Of a stretch of DNA of 64,000 nucleotides, positions 60,028 through 64,000 are shown piece after piece. Numbering within the stretch: the stretch's first letter is position 1; the number at the start of each line of letters is the position of its first letter. The notes below the pieces were generated by a model. That model was not told the origin of the DNA. It ran no database searches and worked only from the letters and a program-made list of their open reading frames with translations. Location: contig CAWCVR010000002.1 in assembly GCA_963799105.1 (NCBI GenBank), positions 186,001-250,000 of the forward strand, written 5' to 3'. The stretch comes from CAWCVR01 sp963799105. GTDB lineage: Bacteria; Acidobacteriota; Terriglobia; Bryobacterales; Bryobacteraceae. The translations under genes were made by a program, and so were the position numbers.

Positions 60028-62640
60028 TCAGCGCGCCTTCGCCGCCGGATCGAACAGCCGCTTGTCCACATCCCGCACGCGGTAACCCGCGGGGTCGGGG
60101 CTCGCCGCGAAGCAGTCGCTCAGATCGGCGGCCGCGGCGTCGAACAGGTTGAGCGGCGGCAGCCCGAGCAGGCGGAAGATGGTCTTCAGCAGCCCCGGAA
60201 TGCTGGTGTTGGTGTGCGAGACGTAATTGCGCTTCGCCCACGGTCCGGCGCACAGCAGCAGCGTGCGGCGCGCGTCGATGTGGTCGTAGCCACCCTCCGC
60301 GTCGGCTTCGGTTACGAACACGGCCATCTGGTTCCACCATTTCGTGCCCGACAGGTATTCCAGAATACGGCCGAGGGCGTAATCGTTGTCGGCGAGAAAC
60401 GATTCCTCGTAGGGGTAACCGTCTTCGGGACGCGCCGGCGCGAGATAGTCGCCGGGAAGGCACACGTAGAGAAACCGCGGCAACGCGGCGCCTGTCTTTA
60501 CGTACCGCTCCTCGATTTCGCGAATGAAAGTGGACGCGCGGTATTGATCGGAAATGTGGACGTTGAAGCCGGGATAGGCGCGCGAGGTGTTGCCGTACAG
60601 CGCCCCTGGCATCGGGATGTTGGTGAGGAAGCGCGCCCCGGTGGGCTCCAGGCCCGCGCCCTCGGCGGCGCCGGCCAGTTCAAAACCCTCGCCGAAATTG
60701 AGAAAAGTAATCCTGTGGCGCTCGAGGTGGTCCCAGATGCCGCCGGCTTCGGGCAGATCCTCCGGCTGCACCGACGCGGCCCTGCCGGCAAACGCCAGGC
60801 GGCCGGAAGCCGCGGCAGCCCGGAAATCCTTGCCATCGCCGGAGACGGCCGCCAGCAGGCTGGTCTCGGCCCAGGCGTTGGGATAGGCGCCGGTGAGCCA
60901 GTGGTGCCCGTCGACGGCGCCATCGGCTTCCGAATAGAAGTTGTCGCTGAAGGACCACTGGCGGGCGATGGCGTGATGGTTGGGCGCGACGTCCAACCCG
61001 CGCAGGCTGATCCGCTGGCGGCGGCCGTCCACGTAGCCGCTGACGCCGAAACGCGCAAGCTGAGGCGCGCCCATGGCCGGCCCGTTGGCCGCCGTCTCGG
61101 CGTCGCCCAGGATTTCGTCGTAGCTGCGGCTCTCCTTTACGATGAGCACCACGTGGCGGATGGCGCCGGGGAGATCGCGCGCGGCGGCGCTGGGCGGGCG
61201 GGGCCGGAAGCCGTTAGCCTCGAGCACGAAGGCGGTGTGCGCAGGCAAATCCCGCGCGTCCGGGATGCGAAATGTGCCGAGCGTTCCCTGGTAGATCTGG
61301 CTGAAACGGAACTGGTCGAGCAGGGTCTCGCCGATGGCGGCATTGGCGCCGGTTCCGTGACCGCGGGCGTTGGCCACAAACACCGTGTCCTCGTCCACGG
61401 CCACGCGCGTGGGAAACCACGCCGCCGGCAGGTGGCCGAGCACGCGGCGCTGGCCCACGTCGATCACCCCGATGGCGTTGATCCCGGCTTCGGCCACCAA
61501 CAGCCGGCCGGACTTCTCGTGATACGCCAGACCGATGGGAAGCACGCCGCGCAGGCTCTCCAGGCCCGGAATGCGAATCGGAATCTCCGCCTCCAGCTTG
61601 TTGGTGTGGGCGTTCAGGACCGTAATGGAATCCTGATTCGCATTGGACACGAAGACCTGTTCGGCGGTGGCGCACAGACCCGACGGGCCGCTTCCGCCGG
61701 CGATCATGCGGCCATCTTCGGTTTCGCCCACGGGGAGGCCGGTGCGAACCCAGGCCACCACCCTGGCCGCGGCCGGTTGCGAGACGTCCAGCACGGCCAC
61801 CGAGTTGGACTCGGGAGCGTTGGGATCGCCCAGGCCCGGCGCCATCACGTTGCCGCCGGCCGTGGCGCGTTCGACGCCCCGCAATGCCTCCGGGCTGGGG
61901 AAACCGAAGGCCGGGAACGGCAGCCCCGTCGCGCGGGTTTGGTCAAAATCCGCGCCGGGCAGCAGTTGGTACGTGAACATGCCGGCGTTGGTGACGTACA
62001 GCTTCCGGCGGTCGGGAGAGAGCGCCATGGCAAAGGGCAGGCGGCCCACGGGAACCGAGGCCACTACCTGCCGGGTGCGCGCGTCGATCACCGCGACGCG
62101 CTGGTTCGCCTGGTCGACGGCGTAGAGGATGTTGTGCTGGAAGTCGAACGCCAGGTCGCCGGTGTAGCTGTCGTGGAACCCGCCCTGGTTGATGTCGATC
62201 ACGCGCCGGATATCGTCGTGAGAATCGAACATGTCGATGCGTCCGCTGTTCCCCTCGGAGACGTACACGTTGCGGTCGCCGGAAAACGCCAGGCCGGTGG
62301 AGACGCCGTGCCAATCCGCGGCGCCGGTTGACGCGGCCACCTGGCGCACATCCCAGCGGTCGCGCGTGCGCTCGAGGATCGTCAGCGACTCGCGCCACGG
62401 TCCGCCGTTGGCCGTCACGATCTCGCGTCCCGAGGGACTGAGCGCCAGTCCGAAGGCGCCGGGGCCGGTGACGTATTGCTCTCCCAGAGGCGCAATGATC
62501 CGGCCGCCGGGTAAAACTGACGCACCCGCGCGACGGATCGGGGGCCGCACTCCAGCCGGAGGGGCGTAGACGGATTGCGCGCCCAGGGAGGCGACTAGCG
62601 TGAGGAGCGCCAATGACGGTCGCCGTACGGCGGGCACCAT
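60028..62640 (-). CDS. Exported YncE-like propeller fused to an alkaline-phosphatase-fold phosphoesterase
   Basis: An 870-residue protein. ATG 62640 (GGAGG at about 12 bases) opens a signal peptide (LALLTLVASLGAQS). Residues about 50-420 form a YncE/NHL-type propeller (YTGDLAFDFQHNILYAVDQAN, GRLPFAMALSPDRRKLYVTN, PIGLAYHEKSGRLLVAEAG). Residues about 470-870 are a phosphoesterase of PF04185 type: IRHVVLIVKESRSYDEILGD, FSDNFYSEADGAVDGHHWL, FVTEADAEGGYDHIDARR. The fusion is known in acidobacteria; substrates are unknown, probably phosphate esters outside the cell. Confidence 0.87.
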   Translation of the reverse strand: MVPAVRRPSLALLTLVASLGAQSVYAPPAGVRPPIRRAGASVLPGGRIIAPLGEQYVTGPGAFGLALSPSGREIVTANGGPWRESLTILERTRDRWDVRQVAASTGAADWHGVSTGLAFSGDRNVYVSEGNSGRIDMFDSHDDIRRVIDINQGGFHDSYTGDLAFDFQHNILYAVDQANQRVAVIDARTRQVVASVPVGRLPFAMALSPDRRKLYVTNAGMFTYQLLPGADFDQTRATGLPFPAFGFPSPEALRGVERATAGGNVMAPGLGDPNAPESNSVAVLDVSQPAAARVVAWVRTGLPVGETEDGRMIAGGSGPSGLCATAEQVFVSNANQDSITVLNAHTNKLEAEIPIRIPGLESLRGVLPIGLAYHEKSGRLLVAEAGINAIGVIDVGQRRVLGHLPAAWFPTRVAVDEDTVFVANARGHGTGANAAIGETLLDQFRFSQIYQGTLGTFRIPDARDLPAHTAFVLEANGFRPRPPSAAARDLPGAIRHVVLIVKESRSYDEILGDAETAANGPAMGAPQLARFGVSGYVDGRRQRISLRGLDVAPNHHAIARQWSFSDNFYSEADGAVDGHHWLTGAYPNAWAETSLLAAVSGDGKDFRAAAASGRLAFAGRAASVQPEDLPEAGGIWDHLERHRITFLNFGEGFELAGAAEGAGLEPTGARFLTNIPMPGALYGNTSRAYPGFNVHISDQYRASTFIREIEERYVKTGAALPRFLYVCLPGDYLAPARPEDGYPYEESFLADNDYALGRILEYLSGTKWWNQMAVFVTEADAEGGYDHIDARRTLLLCAGPWAKRNYVSHTNTSIPGLLKTIFRLLGLPPLNLFDAAAADLSDCFAASPDPAGYRVRDVDKRLFDPAAKAR

Positions 62641-62870
62641 TTCATCATATAACCTCCTCAGGGCATGGGATTTGTGCCGATCGCACCGGGCGGCCGGAGC
62701 CGCCGGATTCGAGCCGCCGCGGAAGAATCTGCGCGATATGTAGAAGCTTCCCTCGGGGATTCCCCGGAACCCACCCAGGAAACGTTTGTAAAAATCCACG
62801 CTTTAGTTAGCATTGGTTTACGAAGGAATATATAGGCTAATTCGAGGAATGCATTAAAATGATGTATAAA

Positions 62871-62887
62871 TTGGCACGCGAAGTGCT
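62871..62887 (+). promoter_or_regulatory. Sigma-54-like promoter
   Basis: TTGGCACGCGAAGTGCT matches the -24/-12 consensus (TGGCACG-N4-TTGC) with GG at 62873-62874 and GC at 62885-62886, exactly 12 bases apart; the only core change is G for the first T of TTGC. Transcription would start near 62898, just before the GAGG (62908-62911) and ATG 62916 of the small secreted protein. No sigma-54 activator gene is nearby; the long AT-rich stretch upstream (62800-62870) could hold its sites. Confidence 0.6.
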
Positions 62888-62915
62888 GATTTGGTTTTCC
62901 TGAAAGCGAGGTGCG

Positions 62916-63317
62916 ATGGAGTACCGGAGTTCATTCGTCTCACTGCCGGCGATCTTCGCCGTCCTGACATTGTCGGGCTACACCGTGAGCGCGGGAACAC
63001 CGCCGGCTCTCGCATCGGGCTCTCAGGCCGGGTCGGGGCAGGAGCAGAAGCAGCAACCGAAATCCGAAAGCAAGGAGAAGGAGTCTGCCCTTACCGGCTG
63101 CGTGGACGAGAAGGAAGGGCATTACGTGCTGGTTGACGATCGGAATCTATCGCCGATCGCCAAGTTGGAAGCGGAAGGTTTCCCTACGGAAAGCTTCGCG
63201 AAACATTTGGGACACAAGGTGACCGTGCGAGGGACATTGAACTCCGCCGGCGCCGCTCCCACGTTCCGGGTTCGCAGCATCGAAACCGTTAGTGACGTCT
63301 GCGGGCCCCATCAATAG
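62916..63317 (+). CDS. Small secreted DUF5818-like protein
   Basis: A 133-residue exported protein. A signal peptide (SLPAIFAVLTLSGYTVSAG) is followed by a charged Gln/Lys/Glu linker (about residues 40-58) and a compact beta domain: LTGCVDEKEGHYVLVDDR, FAKHLGHKVTVRGTL, FRVRSIETVSDVC. Two cysteines (GC and VC) could form a disulphide. This pattern is common in small acidobacterial proteins of unknown role, called DUF5818-like here with moderate trust. It starts right after a sigma-54-like promoter and is followed after 31 bp by a Crp/Fnr regulator. Confidence 0.7.
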   Translation: MEYRSSFVSLPAIFAVLTLSGYTVSAGTPPALASGSQAGSGQEQKQQPKSESKEKESALTGCVDEKEGHYVLVDDRNLSPIAKLEAEGFPTESFAKHLGHKVTVRGTLNSAGAAPTFRVRSIETVSDVCGPHQ

Positions 63318-63348
63318 CGGTCAACTGAATGCGTCTTTGGAGGAGACA

Positions 63349-64000
63349 ATGGCAACCAGTTTAGCGTTCGCGCCACAAAGGCAACTGGAAGACCCACTGG
63401 CACATTTGCCGTGCTCCAGCATCGTGGAGTACCGCAAAGGCGAGATCATCTACAACCAGGACCAGGCCTCGACCACCATTTTTCTGGTGATCCAGGGCAA
63501 AGTGAAAGTCTCGCGTCTGGCGGCGGACGGGCACCAGGTTGTGGTCGACATTTACCAACCTGACGAGTTCTTCGGAGAATCGGCGTTTCTCAATCTTCCG
63601 CACCGCGCCGAACAGGCTAGCGCCTTGGAAGAAGCGCGCTTGATGGCGTGGGCGGCCGCGGAAATCGAGGATATCGTCATGAAACGTCCGCGGCTGGCGG
63701 TGGCCCTGCTGCAGATTCTGACGCAGCGGACCCTCGATTTCACGCACCGGATCGAGGGGTTCTCGGTGGACAATATTGCGCGCCGCCTGGCACGCTCCCT
63801 GCTGCGCTTTTCCGAACGGCTGGGCACCGTGGAAACCGACGGCAGCGTCCGCATGTCGCCGTTCACGCACGAACTGCTCTCCCAGTATGTGGGCACCTCG
63901 CGGGAGATCGTCACCCACTACATGAACCAGTTCCGCAAACAAGGATACCTGCGGTATTCGCGGAAAGGCATCACGCTCCACCGCGAGGCGCTACGCGGGT
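63349..64000 (+). CDS. Crp/Fnr-family transcriptional regulator (3' end outside window)
   Basis: At least 217 residues, open to the window end. ATG 63349 follows GGAGGAG. A cyclic-nucleotide-binding-like domain (RKGEIIYNQDQASTTIFLVIQG, QPDEFFGESAF, HRAEQASALEEARLM) precedes a long dimer helix and a Crp-type helix-turn-helix (FTHELLSQYVGTSREIVTHYMNQFRKQG). The pocket lacks the Arg-Ser residues of cAMP binding and no N-terminal Cys for an iron-sulfur cluster is seen, so the signal is unknown. It lies 31 bp after the small secreted protein and may control it. Confidence 0.86.
   Translation, partial: MATSLAFAPQRQLEDPLAHLPCSSIVEYRKGEIIYNQDQASTTIFLVIQGKVKVSRLAADGHQVVVDIYQPDEFFGESAFLNLPHRAEQASALEEARLMAWAAAEIEDIVMKRPRLAVALLQILTQRTLDFTHRIEGFSVDNIARRLARSLLRFSERLGTVETDGSVRMSPFTHELLSQYVGTSREIVTHYMNQFRKQGYLRYSRKGITLHREALRG

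Overview
The window looks like chromosomal DNA of a soil acidobacterium of the Bryobacterales/Solibacter type. The evidence is very high GC, a TIGR03435-family protein (a family typical of Solibacter relatives), a large carboxypeptidase-regulated TonB-dependent receptor, a bacterial tricorn protease, several small secreted proteins of acidobacterial type, and many polysaccharide-degrading enzymes with Sec or Tat leaders. No rRNA, tRNA, phage genes or CRISPR array was seen.

Layout. 0-4.5 kb: the 3' end of bamA, two tandem skp/ompH-like chaperone genes, two secreted proteins and a CheY-like regulator. 4.5-13 kb: a hybrid histidine kinase with seven PAS domains, an exported lactonase-type propeller and a TonB-dependent receptor. 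13-21.5 kb: a minus-strand operon, mostly joined by ATGA overlaps, encoding two beta-propellers, a Tat-type polyferredoxin, a NapH/NosR-like membrane polyferredoxin, NuoE- and NuoF-like diaphorase subunits and a NuoG/GltD-like flavoprotein. It reads as a putative NAD(P)H-to-envelope electron conduit. It carries nine single-base frameshifts and two in-frame hairpin repeats in linkers. 21.7-23 kb: a DUF433/DUF5615 toxin-antitoxin pair and a BrnT remnant with an antitoxin-like gene. 23-31.4 kb: tricorn protease, then a YqeY-OPT transporter-M20 peptidase-small protein-nucleotidyltransferase-like operon. 31.8-40.5 kb: a polytopic membrane protein, an IPTL-CTERM surface protein, a YefM/YoeB module with a broken toxin, an alginate-lyase-family enzyme, a clan GH-A glycosidase, a dense repeat field and a secreted protein. 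40.6-48.1 kb: housekeeping genes (TerC, RibF, PhnP-like hydrolase, DUF1844, MazG, MFS, GNAT-nitrilase fusion, SDR). 48.2-56.5 kb: a GH35-like enzyme, dUTPase divergent from a frameshifted ThyX-like gene, a DUF362 protein and a GH51 arabinofuranosidase. 56.7-64 kb: an ECF sigma/anti-sigma pair, DinB, a repeat array holding a MITE-like insertion, an exported YncE/phosphoesterase, a small secreted protein behind a sigma-54-like promoter, and a Crp/Fnr regulator cut by the window end.

The most distinctive signal is the repeats. A modular family of short hairpins starts with TGTGGGGC. Its stem sequences differ between copies but stay base-paired, while the loops are nearly constant. Copies lie between genes and, twice, inside coding sequence in frame. 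Separate elements are a 127-bp palindrome in two inverted copies whose loop is flipped relative to its flanks, a 44-bp repeat, a ~95-bp element upstream of two glycosidase genes, and a 274-bp inverted-repeat insertion.

Genes that plausibly work together: BamA with the periplasmic chaperones (outer-membrane biogenesis); the NuoE/F/G-NapH-propeller operon (electron transfer); OPT transporter, M20 peptidase and tricorn protease (peptide use); TonB receptor with GH35, GH51, GH-A and lyase enzymes (polysaccharide use); dUTPase, ThyX and MazG (nucleotide metabolism and pool cleaning).
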